DNA from: Proteromonas lacertae
Lineage: Eukaryota; Sar; Bigyra; Opalinata; Proteromonadidae
NCBI GenBank assembly: GCA_002245135.1
Contig: NGBS01000968.1
Coordinates: 1-21,484, forward strand
DNA length: 21,484 bases
Direction: 5' to 3'
Under the pieces are notes generated by a model. That model saw nothing but the letters and a program-made list of their open reading frames with translations. It searched no databases and was not told the origin of the DNA. Shown here piece by piece: positions 9,858 through 20,584 of this stretch. The first letter of the stretch is position 1, and each line of letters starts with the position of its first letter. Position numbers and translations under genes: made by a program.

Positions 9858-11530
9858 AATGATGATACTATCGACATACCTATCGGTGTTAATAGTAGTA
9901 GCCACAGCATAATTGACGGTAGGATGAAGAATTTGTCCAAGTTATGTAAGCGTTACCCTCCGTTTGAGAAAATAGCTCAAATAGACTACTCTGTATTTAG
10001 TAAGAAATTTACAAAGCTAGAGGATGTATACTATACAGTATATGTCTTCTGCTTTCAATATGGTTTGAAAGTTAAGCCAATACACGGGACATTAGCTAGC
10101 TGTTCGACTCTAACATTCAAATTTAAATGTTGTAAAGCACAAATTAAGTGCTACTACTCGAAAACAATATAGTTTTGAAAGTGATAGATCATAATCATAC
10201 AATTCAAATAAAAAAAGTATTCAATATTAACACAATTATGGAAAAAGAAATTATTGATTTAATTGAAGCAACTAATTGTAATAGTAAACAAGTTATTGAT
10301 CTCTTAAATAAAAAATATTCTATAACAAAGAATGAAGAAAATCAAATAAGATCAATAATTAGATCAAAAAGCAAAGAAAAGAATGATCATCTTAGTGGAA
10401 AAACTAAATTTTTCGAACAAATTATCAATTATGAATATCATTGTAATTATGAGACTATTTTAGTTATACTGGATAGAAACACACTTAATAAGTACTCAAC
10501 TATTTTATGTGATGGAACCTTCTCTATTTTTATGGATAGCTCGCAATTATATATATATTCACAAGTTTCTCCTAAACTCTTTCTTCTTGTAGCTTTCGCA
10601 ATTACAGCAAATAGAAATAGTACAACATATGAATATATTTACAGATTTATCAACAAAAACAAAAATATAACTGCTGTAATTCACGATAGAGAACAAGCTG
10701 TTATGTGTGTTCTGAAGAAATTAAGAATTAATTTAGTAAGTGATTCATTTCATATTCTGATTAATATTAAAAATAATGCTTTAAAAAATATTGTAAAAAC
10801 ATATCTTAAAAACCCAAATGAAGTTGATCTAAATAATATTGATAAAAAGTATAAAGATTTTATAATTAAGTATGATTTGGACAATTTCGGAGCTTTTGGA
10901 ACACATAGTACCAGTTGTGTTAAATCTTTAAACAATAAGATAAAGAATATGCTGCATCACAAACGCAGCAGATATGATGTTGTGCTGAATACATTAATAC
11001 AAATTCACAAACAGCAAAAAGCCAAAATAATTGATGAAGTCAAAAAAAGAACAATGGTTAATAATATTGGATCATTATTATGGAATGAGTGTTCATCAAC
11101 ATTATACTCAGAAATGGAGAATATGATTAATAATAATAACTCAAATTCAAATTGTTATTTAACAAAAATAAATGGAAAAATTAATTGCAGCTGTAATAAA
11201 TTAAGTTATACTGGAATACCATGCAGCCATATTTTAAAATATATAATGGAAAATAATATTAAAATAGATACAGTAATTGCTAATGAATGCTTCAAAGATT
11301 ATTTTATTATTAATGAAAAAATAACAAATTATAATATCAATTTTAACTTTATTAATGATAATGAAAATAATAGTATTACAAAAGTAAATAATAATGAAAC
11401 AAAAGAATATGAAAATGATAATAGTAGTACATTTATAGAGACTTTTAATGTTAAAATAGTAAAAGGACATAAAATGGAAAAAAGAATAGATGTTCATGGC
11501 AATATTAGTAATAAATTAAATAAATTTTAA
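9843..11530 (+). CDS. MULE-family transposase with SWIM zinc finger (frame-broken copy)
   Basis: The transposase cuts and re-inserts the element by a DDE/RNase H-fold mechanism. The first segment (9843-10172) begins in the TIR and holds a FAR1/FLYWCH-like zinc region (KFKCCKAQIKCYYSK). The second frame (from about 10162) continues it with IVLKVIDHNHTI, completing a C..C..HNH pattern. One A missing at 10161-10164 would account for the break; an intron ending AATATAG at 10172 is the alternative, but it removes a Cys pair. The catalytic core shows ILCDGTFS (first Asp, codon 10511-10513), VIHDREQAV (second Asp) and SFHILINIKN. The helix that usually reads ESxN shows VKSLNN (Lys codon 10922-10924). 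The SWIM finger CSC..CSH sits near 11190-11230. The end is Asn/Glu-rich. Clear MULE assignment; activity of this copy is doubtful. Confidence 0.88.
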
Positions 11531-11562
11531 TATTTAAGAAAGAATTACGCTCAAGTTAGTTT

Positions 11563-11979
11563 ATGAAAATTGTTAATATATTAAATATTAAAAATATTAC
11601 TGATTGCTGTTTAATTCAAACATTTAATACAATTAATATTTATAAATATCAATTTATCCCAATACTTTATCACAATCATTACAGCTTATTATGTAATTTC
11701 AATAACAAATTAACTCATTATGATACAATTGGTTTACATTTGAATGATGAATATATTTATAGTAAGTTTAATGTTAAAAATGTTAAATGTATAAAATTAA
11801 AACAAAAATATGGTTTTACTTGTGGCTATTTTATATTATATATAATATTATTAATTAGTAATAATAAACAGATTGTGGAATTAGATGATGATGAAATGTT
11901 GGAAGATTTAAAATTAAATATTCAACAAAAATACAATGAAAATCCAGAGAGAGTGATTAATATAATTGAACAAAATTAA
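11563..11979 (+). CDS. Ulp1/SENP-like (C48) cysteine protease carried by the transposon
   Basis: C48 proteases cleave SUMO or related ubiquitin-like tails, or act like adenain on polyproteins. The 138-residue frame has the full catalytic set in order: His39 in NHYSLLC, Asp54 in HYDTIG, Gln81 and Cys87 in QKYGFTCGYF. The Gln-to-Cys spacing of six is as in yeast Ulp1. It is much smaller than cellular Ulp1, with nothing N-terminal to the catalytic region. It starts 32 bp after the transposase stop, on the same strand, so it is probably expressed with it or from a shared transcript. ULP1-bearing MULEs are known in plants, where the domain is usually long or fused; here it is a compact separate gene. 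Its frame is intact, unlike the transposase. Confidence 0.85.
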   Translation: MKIVNILNIKNITDCCLIQTFNTINIYKYQFIPILYHNHYSLLCNFNNKLTHYDTIGLHLNDEYIYSKFNVKNVKCIKLKQKYGFTCGYFILYIILLISNNKQIVELDDDEMLEDLKLNIQQKYNENPERVINIIEQN

Positions 11980-12611
11980 TATTAATAAATAATATTATTA
12001 TATTATTATTTTTATTATTATTTTTGTTATATTTATAATTTTTAATTAAAAAATAAACAAAATAGAAATATTATTTATTATACTTTTTATATATTAATTC
12101 AAAACAAAATTCAATATATAAATCAATTTTAATTAAATATTTACTTAATTAAATCTATTAAAATATTATTATCTATAATCAATTTTAATTTCTTTATAAT
12201 TTCATTTTTATCATCTTTTATTTATCAAAATGTTTTAAATGTTTTAATTATTTCTTTTTTCTATTATCAACATTTATATCATCATTTGATTTCATATTAT
12301 ACTCTTATTTGTAACATATTCTAATCTCTTCATCTTCTTTTAACATATTCAAACTTATATGTATTATCCATACCTACTGATCTGATGAATTTAAAAGGAA
12401 AGATAATACATATATGCAATTTTTGTGAAATTATCTCTTCAACTTAATACCATAACTACAATCTTTCATACTAATTTATGGATTAATAAATCTAAACTTT
12501 CTAAAGGAATAATAAAAATTATAGTACAATATGATTCTACCATCTCTGACGATTTATTCTTTCATCTACACTTTTATATAATAGACAAGTAATATATTAA
12601 AAATAAAATGC
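11980..12611. other. internal transposon DNA without a clear gene
   Basis: Very AT-rich. The minus strand between about 12300 and 12600 has scattered short open stretches (for example MDNTYKFEYVKRR and MKDCSYGIKLKR). These could be remains of an antisense gene, but no frame exceeds a few tens of codons. No repeat or RNA gene is seen. Confidence 0.4.
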
Positions 12612-13270
12612 TATTATGCTATACATGTAGCAACTACAAAAGAAATTAAGAAAAGAAAACTAATAAAAAATTATATTCGTTTCTATGTTTGATTTGAATT
12701 TAAATAAAAAAGCTATTAATATTGAGTCTACTGATGTAAATTAATATAAATATAGAATTGATACATATAATTTTTGTTGATTAAATAATTTCAATCAGAG
12801 TTTTAAAATAATAAGAAATTAAATAATTTGATTATATGAAGTTATGAAAATACTATTTTAGTCACTCATAATATTTTTTGTGAAATATGCAATTGATTGT
12901 AATGTTTATTTTATTAATTTACTTCTTATATGCCCCATGCTCAAAATTTAAATCTATGTTGAAAAATTTTCAAATCAAAACTTGTGCTCAATTTTTATTT
13001 TTAAAGATTTCTCATTCAATAGTTTTTATATGAAGAAATAAAACGGAGATCCTGTCTAAACATAATTTATAGCATTTTTTGAAGCTATTACTGAGTGAAA
13101 TATTCGAAATCAAATTAATTGAATTAGCATGTAGTTTACATATGAAGCTGAGACTATTTTTATAAATAAGAAATACAAAGATGCATAAGAATATCTAATT
13201 AGAATAGACGAAAACCCTCTATAAACCCCATGTTCAATCGATTGAACACGTGCTCAAATGTTAACTACCC
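12612..13270 (-). repeat. right terminal inverted repeat (659 bp)
   Basis: Inverted copy of 9199-9857. It therefore carries the same promoter-like sequence and the same ATG context pointing inward on the minus strand. That ATG opens only a nine-codon frame here. Confidence 0.92.
13231..13248. promoter_or_regulatory. subterminal 18-bp palindrome in the right TIR
   Basis: TGTTCAATCGATTGAACA, the counterpart of the left palindrome. Here the outer bases are CA..CG, so the perfect symmetry stops at 18 bp. Confidence 0.6.
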
Positions 13271-13279
13271 TAAATACAT
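13271..13279. repeat. right target-site duplication TAAATACAT
   Basis: Identical to 9190-9198. Neither copy can be extended by a further matching base on either side. Confidence 0.75.
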
Positions 13280-13612
13280 TATTAAAAAAAATATAACTAA
13301 TAATAATAATAAAAATTAAGTAATAAAATATATAGTATTATCAAATGGCAAACCAATTTCATTAGACAATTTAGCAATACTGATAATGATTAGCTAAAAC
13401 CCTATTTTAGCGGTATGTAAAAATTGCTTCTCAATGATTAGCTATTCATGAATATATTCGAGTTCAATTATTGTTATATAATCCAAATATGCAATATAGT
13501 AAATCAGAAACACAAACTGTTAAAAATCAATAGGCTATATATATAAAAGAAGTTAAACACTCATTCACATTCAACAAAAGCTAAAAATCAAAAATTAGTT
13601 AAAAACAGCTAA
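13280..13612. other. AT-rich spacer between the transposon and ZPR1
   Basis: No open frame of note. It contains the 3' flank of ZPR1. A short word related to GATTAGCTA occurs twice (near 13390 and 13436), without further structure. Confidence 0.5.
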
Positions 13613-15212
13613 TCAACTTTCATTTTCTTCTTCTTTCTCTCCATCATTTATTGTCGTTAATTCAGTTGTATAATTATCAGTTTTCATGTCTAATATTCCT
13701 AAATCTTCATTCTCTTCTTCAGAACGTGTATATTTTTCGACTTTTAATCTTTCATCAACTTCACATGGACTGAATATCCAACTATTAGCTAATGGATCTT
13801 TTACTATCAAACTAAAATCTCTCTTTCCATCTTTGCATAGTTTTAACTCATTTATAAATTTTCAAATTCAACTTTTCTTTCTTTTGCAGCTGAATCTCCA
13901 TCAAAATAATAATTCAATCCCATTCCAATTTTCTCGATTATTACTGCTAATACACCTTCAACTGAAGTATACATTCCACCCATTGTTCCAGGTTCCATAC
14001 TGAAATCTAATTCTGGTATTTCTATTTCAGCTGAATCACTTTTGATAAAATCTCGAGTTAAATCTTCATGACTTGTTTCTTTTGTCACTTTCAATGTGAT
14101 TATTTCACCTTCACTTGGAATTGCACCTCCTCCTTTTATTTCATTACATTTATATCCACAATGATCACATTGAAATGACATTATTATTATTTCTTTGAAA
14201 TTAGGTATATCTGTTACACACATCTTCGTTGAACCTTTCTTACTACAAGCATAGCAATTTGTTTCAAATTCCATCACTTCTTTCTCAGTATTTGTACTAC
14301 TACTATCAAAACGGATCTTTTCTTCTTTTATCTTTAAACTATCATAATCACTTACATTTTCATCTTTATTCTCTTCTCCATTCTCATTGGCTATATCATC
14401 TGGTAAAGCAACTCCTAAAGCTATTTGTTGTTCTTTTGTTCGGAAATATGTATTCATTTCTAATCTTGGATCACTGTGTGGAGCATATGGATTCTCTATA
14501 AAAGACTGACCAGCTGGATCATCTAATATAAAATGGAATGGCATTCCTTCTGGAGTTATTAATCTAGTAAATAAATAAATAAACAAACAAAAAATACTTT
14601 GATAGATTTTGAATAAATAAATCTATTTGAGCTGTTACTGTTGGATCGATCTTTCTTCGTTCTTCTTGACCCATTAATATCGCATCTCGAGCAGACATTA
14701 TTATACCTTCTATTGTTGATAATACTCCTTGTTGAGTTATGGAAGGAATTTCAAAATCTAACTCAGGAATTCGAACTACACCAGAATTGGACTTTATTAC
14801 TTGTCGATTCAAATCCTATTCACAAACATACATTAAATAAATTACAAATCATACTTTTTCATTTGAAACTGTTAAAGTGTATAAACAACCTTTTTCTGAT
14901 ATTTCACTTCCACTTTGAACTTCACTATTCTTAAAACCACAATGACCACCTATTCAATTTCAGTATTATTTTTCATTTTATTATATAATTTTCATAAAAT
15001 ATACATTCAAAAGCCATCAAGATTATATCTCGAAAAAAGGGGATTTTGGTTAATAATATCTTCGTCACACCATTCTTCTCACAGTTTGGACATAAACTTT
15101 CAAGACCTAAACAAAATTTATTACTAATTATCAATATACTTGTCACACCATTATCATCTGTATCTACTCCATTCGTACATTCACCTATTGTCGGATATAC
15201 TTCTTCTGACAT
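13613..15212 (-). CDS. ZPR1: zinc-finger protein ZPR1 (one-base frame break near the C-terminus)
   Basis: ZPR1 binds eEF1A and acts in its folding and in growth signalling, moving between cytosol and nucleus. The start is the ATG at 15212 ([11 protein letters not shown]). Introns are 15107-15139, 14950-15004, 14816-14854 and 14564-14597. The family's tandem architecture is complete: zinc finger 1 (LCPNC..FECGHCG), beta domain 1 ([18 protein letters not shown]), the [15 protein letters not shown] linker, zinc finger 2 (NCYACSK..FQCDHCG) and beta domain 2 ([22 protein letters not shown]). After EFE the frame stops at TAA, but the expected [25 protein letters not shown] continues in another frame. 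One A missing in the run at 13859-13862 explains it and gives 479 residues. A 26-nt GTTGAA..GAG intron also restores frame but discards a conserved segment. Confidence 0.93.
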
Positions 15213-15293
15213 AAAATGCAAATAAATATTCAAAATAGATTTGAAGGTAATTTACATGTTCTTTTACTTCTTCTTTTCTTAAAATTGAATTTA
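15213..15293. promoter_or_regulatory. 81-bp bidirectional promoter gap between ZPR1 and the proteasome beta-7 gene
   Basis: The two start codons face apart with only 81 bp between. The gap holds both 5' UTRs and promoters, unless one uses sequence inside the other gene. I see no named motif; it has CTT/TCT-rich runs near 15260-15280. Confidence 0.6.
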
Positions 15294-16138
15294 ATGTATC
15301 CCAAGATTCAAGTTCCAGTTTCACAACCAACACAAATAACATCGTATTATATTATGCATATATATGATGTAGAAGTCCTGTTTGTATGGCTGGAGGTGTT
15401 TTAGCTGTAAAATACTCCGATGGTGTAATGATGGCATGTGATACCTTAAGTATAAAATATTGCTGTATTTATTGATAATAAATAGCAACGTATGGTTCAA
15501 TGAAGATGTTCAAAAACACCAAAAGATTGATGTCAGTAGGTAAACACACTCTAGTTGGTGCCAGCGGTGATATGAGTGATTTTCAATTTGTGAAAGATGA
15601 GATAGAAAAGAAATTGTATATTTTTATATTTATATGTTATTTATATTTATTGTTTGAAATAGAATAGCAGAATATTGTTTAAATGATAAAGAAGAAATAA
15701 AAGCTTCCAAATTGAATTCCTATTTTTCTACTTTACAATACCGAAGAAGAAACAAAGGTGATTTTATTTGTAATAGTTTATTATTTGCTGGAATAGAGAA
15801 TGCCAAACCCTATTTAGGAATAAGCGATTATTTAGGCAGTGAATACACTGATAATTTCATTTGTACAGGATTTTGGTCTCATTTAGCCACTCCTTTACTT
15901 CGAAATCAATGGCATGAGAATATAAGTGAAGGTGAATGTAAAGGTTTGATAGAAGAATGTATGAAAATCGCAACATATCGTCATGATCGTGCTTTAAATC
16001 GAGTATTTTTATTAAGTTATATATTTTTATTAGTTTATTCTTGGTAAAGTAAGTTCAGATGGTGTAGTTATAAGTGATCCATTCTCAGTTAAAGGTAATT
16101 GGGATTATAAAGAATTTATTTTGGACTATTCACTTTAA
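15294..16138 (+). CDS. PSMB4: 20S proteasome subunit beta type-4 (beta-7)
   Basis: A structural, non-catalytic subunit of the 20S core beta ring. The start is the ATG at 15294 (MYPKIQVPVSQPTQITS). Introns at 15344-15372, 15450-15485, 15616-15662 and 16003-16033 give 233 residues, close to the mature family length, with a short propeptide. Recognisable blocks are GGVLAVKYSDGVMMACDTL, TYGSMKMFKNTKRLMSVG, LVGASGDMSDFQFVK, YRRRNKGDFICNSLLFAG, YLGSEYTDNFICTGFWSHLA and the ending NWDYKEFILDYSL. The active-site Thr of catalytic beta subunits is absent, as expected for beta-7. Its 3' end converges on the WD40/FN3 gene with 95 bp between. Confidence 0.93.
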
Positions 16139-16233
16139 TTTCTATCATTTTAATATATTATAAGAATAGATTATTATTATTGTATTTATTTTATTCGTTC
16201 AACACATATACAATGAAAATAACTACAATTAAT

Positions 16234-19168
16234 TTAATAATTTGACATTATATGTTCAATTGTCATAGGAACATTAATTAAATCAGTTTTAGTCCCACTT
16301 TCACTATCACCAACACAATTATAAGCATATACACAAAACTCATACGTATTTCCTTCTTTTACATCATAAAAAGTATGTTGAGTTTTATTCCCAACTTCAA
16401 TCATGTTATCAAACTCACCCAATTCATTAATTCTCTCAGTAATTTTATACCCCAAAATAGCAGCACCACCATCAAAGGGAACTCCCCATTCTATTGATAT
16501 ATATTCAGAGGTAAGTGCAACAACATTAACAAAAGGCGGACAAACTGGTTCAGTTGGAGCTAATGTAGATGTAATTAACGAAAATGAACTATAATTACTA
16601 ATACCAAGGCTATTTTCAGCTGCAATTCTTGAATTATATTCTTGGTCACTTCGTAAATCGTTGATGAAATATTCATAATAACTATTCTCTATTAATTCCA
16701 ATGTGTTTGGATCAATTGTAATACTAAATACTCTACTGTCTTTATCAGCATAATATAATTCAAAATGATACTTTGTTATCTTTGAACCATTATCATTATC
16801 AGGTGGAAATATTCGTGCGACTAACGAGATACTGGTTGGTTTGATAAGTGATGGTGGAGGTGGAACATTTGGAATTGAAATTGTTGCACAAATTGGTCCT
16901 AAAATATCACTCCATTCACCCCAACCTTCTTGATTCTTAGCGCAAACACTGAATTGATGATATTCACCAGGTTTTAAGTGTTTAAATGTATAATGAAAAT
17001 CATCTGATTTGAGTAATACTTCATTATTATCCATTTTTAATTTATAATTGATCAAAATACCTCCATTATCAAATGGTGGAATGATTTCTAATTCTATTGA
17101 ATCTCTTGTGATATTTACTACTCTTGGAGTTGGACATTTTGCAGGAACTATATTTATATAAATAATTGCATAAATATACTGTCTGCAGCAGTCATTGTAG
17201 TTAAAGAGGGAACACTAAAATCAGCTAAACCTAAGGAATTCTCAGCACTTACTCTAAATTGATATGGCAAACCTGGTTTGAGATTTTCTACTTTTATACA
17301 ACAAATTGAACCTCTTCCAATTTTCTTTAATTTCTGATTAATCATTTTCAATTCTAACTCTTCTTGTTCATCTTCCATTTCATTCTTGATTTCTTCTATT
17401 GTTTTAGTAGGGTAAACTAATGCTCTAATATTCAATGATTTATAATCAAATTGTGTTGATTTTCTTATCTATATAAAACAATAAATAACAATATAATATT
17501 TATACTTTTTCTCTCAATTGTTCATAAACAACACCTTCATGAATAGCAGTATCATGATCAATCTTCACATCTTTAATAGATCCCCATTCTCTATTACCAC
17601 CTCCTCGTACTTGCACTACAAAGTTCAAAATATCATTACCCATTGAAGATGGACAATGGAATTTGATAGTCATTGCTCTTGGTAAGATTTTAACTACTTC
17701 TGGTTGATCACATGTATCAGGTACTATTATAATAAAAACAATTATATATAAAAAATACTGGATGGTGCTGTTTTAATTGAATCAGATTCTTCACTAAATT
17801 CACTTGAACATTCTGTATTAACAGCTGCTACTTTAAATCTATAGTACTCTCCTGGTATTAAATCTTTGACTGGAATTGTTACATAAGCTTCAGGATCTAT
17901 AATAATTAATTTATATTATAAATAAAAATAAATATACTTGCAATTTTAATAGTAACTTCATTATCATATTTACTTTGATTCTCTAATCTATATTGAACAC
18001 GATAGTGAGTAATAGCAGCACCATTAGCAGGCGGAGCTCTAAAGTTAACTTGTACAGCTGCATTTCTATTCATAATATCAGTAATTGGATTTGTAATCAC
18101 AGGTTTATGAGGGATACCTGGTCCTTGAGGAATGACTTGCCAAATACCAACACTTTTATCATAACAACCAGTTGCTAATCTTCCACTATACTGATTATAA
18201 CAACAATCCATTATGGAATCTTTATGTCCATGATATTCTAAACGTTTAGTACCACTTCGAACACTCCATAATGTAAGAATACCACTTGTACCTGCTGAGA
18301 CTATTTGATTACCATCATCATAAAATTTACAGCAATTAATACATTCTCCATGACAATACATAGTACGAATTAACCATCCACTTTCTACATGCCATAGTTT
18401 GATAGTTCCATCACCACTTGCACTTGCTAATATCTTATCATCTGGTGAGAATTCTAAACTAGTAATCCAAGAATAATGAGACTATATAAAGAATAATTAA
18501 AATTATATAAAATATACACATCTAACTTCATTTGGAATTGATTGTTCAAATGTTCTGATTAATCCACCAGTTTCCATTGGATCTAATTCCTCTACAATTC
18601 TAATCTTACTAAATACTTCATTACCAATTGATTTACCTTCTTCTTCAGCCATTTCTAAAGCCATTTGCTTTGCTTCTTCAATTAATCGATCAATATCTTC
18701 TTGAGATGGTACAACCTTTCTTAACAAACTAATTCCTGCTTCTTCTACTTCTTTTGCATGTTGTTCTATTGATTTCTGTACTGTCTCTTCAACTTGTTTC
18801 CTCAATTGAGCTTTACCTTCTGAAGAATTCAAGTAATTAGCAGTTTCATTTCTCAACTTCTCACCATTCTGTTTAATAATATTTTCTCTCAATTTATCTC
18901 TCTGATGTTCCACAATATCACAATAACCACTATCACCAGCTCTAAGATTGCATCCACCGTGATACTGACAATGAAATGTCTCAGCTTGACCTGGAGGTAA
19001 GAATTGATCAATATCACCATGACCAGAAACACCTGTCTTTTCATATTCCTCAGGTAAAACAGACCAAAGTTTGATTGTCAAATCAGATGTACTACCTGCA
19101 CTAGCTATATAGTAACAATCATTACTAAATGTTACAGATGTCACACCATCTGTATGACCACTATATTA

Positions 19169-19202
<34 letters not shown>

Positions 19203-20307
19203 TACACATATGTTCTTATTAATTTGCCTGTTATTGCATCCCACAATTTTACCGTTTTATCTTCAGAACTACTGGCTATAAAATAACCATCTGGTGATGC
19301 TGCTACTGAATATACAATATCTTTATGATCTGTCAATGTCATTGTTTCTCTTCTACGTTTTAAATCCCATACTCTTACAGTATGTTAAACTTATAATTAA
19401 AGAAATACAAAAAATATATATGACAAAAATGATATATCATTGGAACAACTAACAATTCTTCCTTCTACTGGTGGCTCAGGTTCTTTATAATCTTCATCTA
19501 ATTCCTCTAATAATGAGTTCTGTAATATGCTAGGTTTCTCTTCTTCTATCCCTGATGATGTTTTGGGAAATTCTTCTGGTTGATTCTGTTGTTCCTCAGG
19601 AATTCCACCTAAACTAGAACGACTAGTGTTTTTTCTAGTTAATTTTCTAATCACATTTCTCATTGAATAATGATTTTCTATCTCATGTAAGGATGTTTTC
19701 TTTATTATGAAGGATGAATAATTTTGATTAACTGTTAGGTATAAATTTTACATCAGATATTGATTTTGTATGTCCTGATGCTTCTATGTCATCTTGAGGT
19801 AAAGTTAATAATTCATTTCCTGAAGAAGAAGACCAAATTCTGATGGTTTTATCTTCTGAACATGATACAATTAATGTTCCATTATAATTCATATCTACTC
19901 CTGATATACGACCTACATGACCATAGCATAGTCTTACTAAAGTAGCAGAAGATTTATGATGTTTTAGAGAAGTAAGCTTTCCATACCTAAAATGCAATCC
20001 ATCTTCCATTTGTTCAGCTAATATATCCTGCATACGCATTTCTTTAAATGCTCTTTCTTCCTAAAACAATAACAGAAATTGTGATACCTTTTTATCATTT
20101 TCTATTCTAAGTAACCTTAATGTATTTCTTGTTCTAGTCTCAAGTTCTGTTGCAGATTTATCTTCTATTTCCATCAATTTAGTTTCTTTCATTCGAATTC
20201 TTTCCTCTCTAGCCTCCAAAACTTTTTTACCCTTTTTCAATAACCTCATCTCGAGCTTTTTCTTGCTTCTTAGTATCTATTTTGGGTGTTGTTGGTAACG
20301 ATGTCAT
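16234..20307 (-). CDS. WD40 propeller with coiled-coil insert, fused to five fibronectin type III domains
   Basis: The start is the ATG at 20307 (MTSLPTTPKIDTKKQEKA). Introns are 20214-20244, 20061-20087, 19678-19732, 19374-19424, 19161-19205, 18482-18517, 17897-17937, 17724-17758, 17469-17505 and 17148-17179. Together they give 1227 residues in frame. A charged helix (about 15-90) leads into seven WD repeats (for example EDKTIRIW, SEDKTVKLWD, SGDGTIKLW, TSGILTLW). A Pro/Glu linker (about 175-230) interrupts the propeller early. A Cys/His patch plus an E/K-rich coiled coil (about 345-510) sits between repeats 4 and 5. Five FN3 domains follow (about 650-1227), each with the LKPGxxYxFxVxAxN type strand; the second has an acidic insert. 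No signal peptide or membrane segment, so it is intracellular. Likely a cytoskeletal or ciliary scaffold; no orthologue recognised. Two introns (20214-20244, 19374-19424) have atypical sites. Confidence 0.88.
19174..19202. repeat. (TAA)n microsatellite inside an intron
   Basis: Trinucleotide run of about 29 bp filling most of the 45-nt intron 19161-19205 of the WD40/FN3 gene. Confidence 0.9.
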
Positions 20308-20584
20308 TTTATGTCATTTTTGTCAATTTTATGTCAAAAAATAGACTATAGAACATTTTAGACGAAATAATTATGTTATTTGATCAGGTGATTTGTTGTA
20401 TATTATAATAAAAACACTCAAAGAATATTTTAGAAATGAATCATTTTAATAGTCTTTTCACATAATAATACTTATTTATACATATCTTCATTAGATAAAT
20501 AATATTTTATGGTCAATAACAGTTTTATAACATTATTCCTCCCATTTTAATTTTTGAATAAATAACCGAAAAATCTATTTTGAA
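20308..20584. promoter_or_regulatory. divergent intergenic region, 277 bp
   Basis: Lies between the start of the WD40/FN3 gene (minus) and the start of the next gene (plus), so it must hold both promoters. Near 20310-20335 the word ATGTCATTTT/ATGTCAAAA is repeated. Otherwise it is plain AT-rich DNA with no gene. Confidence 0.5.

Larger units (their letters stand above)
9199..13270 (+). mobile_element. Mutator-like (MULE) DNA transposon with long TIRs and a Ulp1-type protease gene
   Basis: The element is about 4072 bp. It is bounded by a 9-bp direct repeat TAAATACAT (9190-9198 and 13271-13279), in the 8-11 bp range typical of the Mutator superfamily. Both 659-bp ends are inverted copies of each other. 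Between them, on the plus strand, are a MULE transposase (9843-11530) and a small C48-like protease (11563-11979), then about 630 bp without a clear gene. I chose the boundaries because the 9-bp repeat sits at the same distance from the matched TIR core on both sides. The outermost 16 bp match poorly between the two ends, so true termini a few bases further in cannot be excluded. Near-identity of the TIRs suggests fairly recent activity. Confidence 0.9.

Noticed and set aside
11234-11497. Minus-strand frame within the transposase
   Set aside because: Ile/Phe/Tyr-rich shadow of the Asn-rich transposase C-terminus.
12612-13270. Retroviral-type LTR
   Set aside because: The matching copy at the other end is inverted, not direct, and the genes are DNA-transposon genes; there is no reverse transcriptase.
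9199-13270. Polinton/Maverick or virus-like element because of the adenain-like cysteine protease
   Set aside because: No polymerase B, integrase, ATPase or capsid gene; the element is only 4 kb and the transposase is MULE type.
9199-13279. CRISPR array or tRNA genes
   Set aside because: No regularly spaced repeats and no cloverleaf-like sequence seen here or elsewhere in the window.
13686-15127. Several plus-strand open frames opposite ZPR1
   Set aside because: They are antisense shadows of the minus-strand ZPR1 exons, with Leu/Phe-rich low-complexity products and no family resemblance.
19374-19424. U12-type AT-AC intron at the ATATC word near 19430
   Set aside because: The 5' word resembles the U12 consensus, but the matching AC end would leave the frame at a stop and the branch-like TTTAAC is too close to the 3' end.
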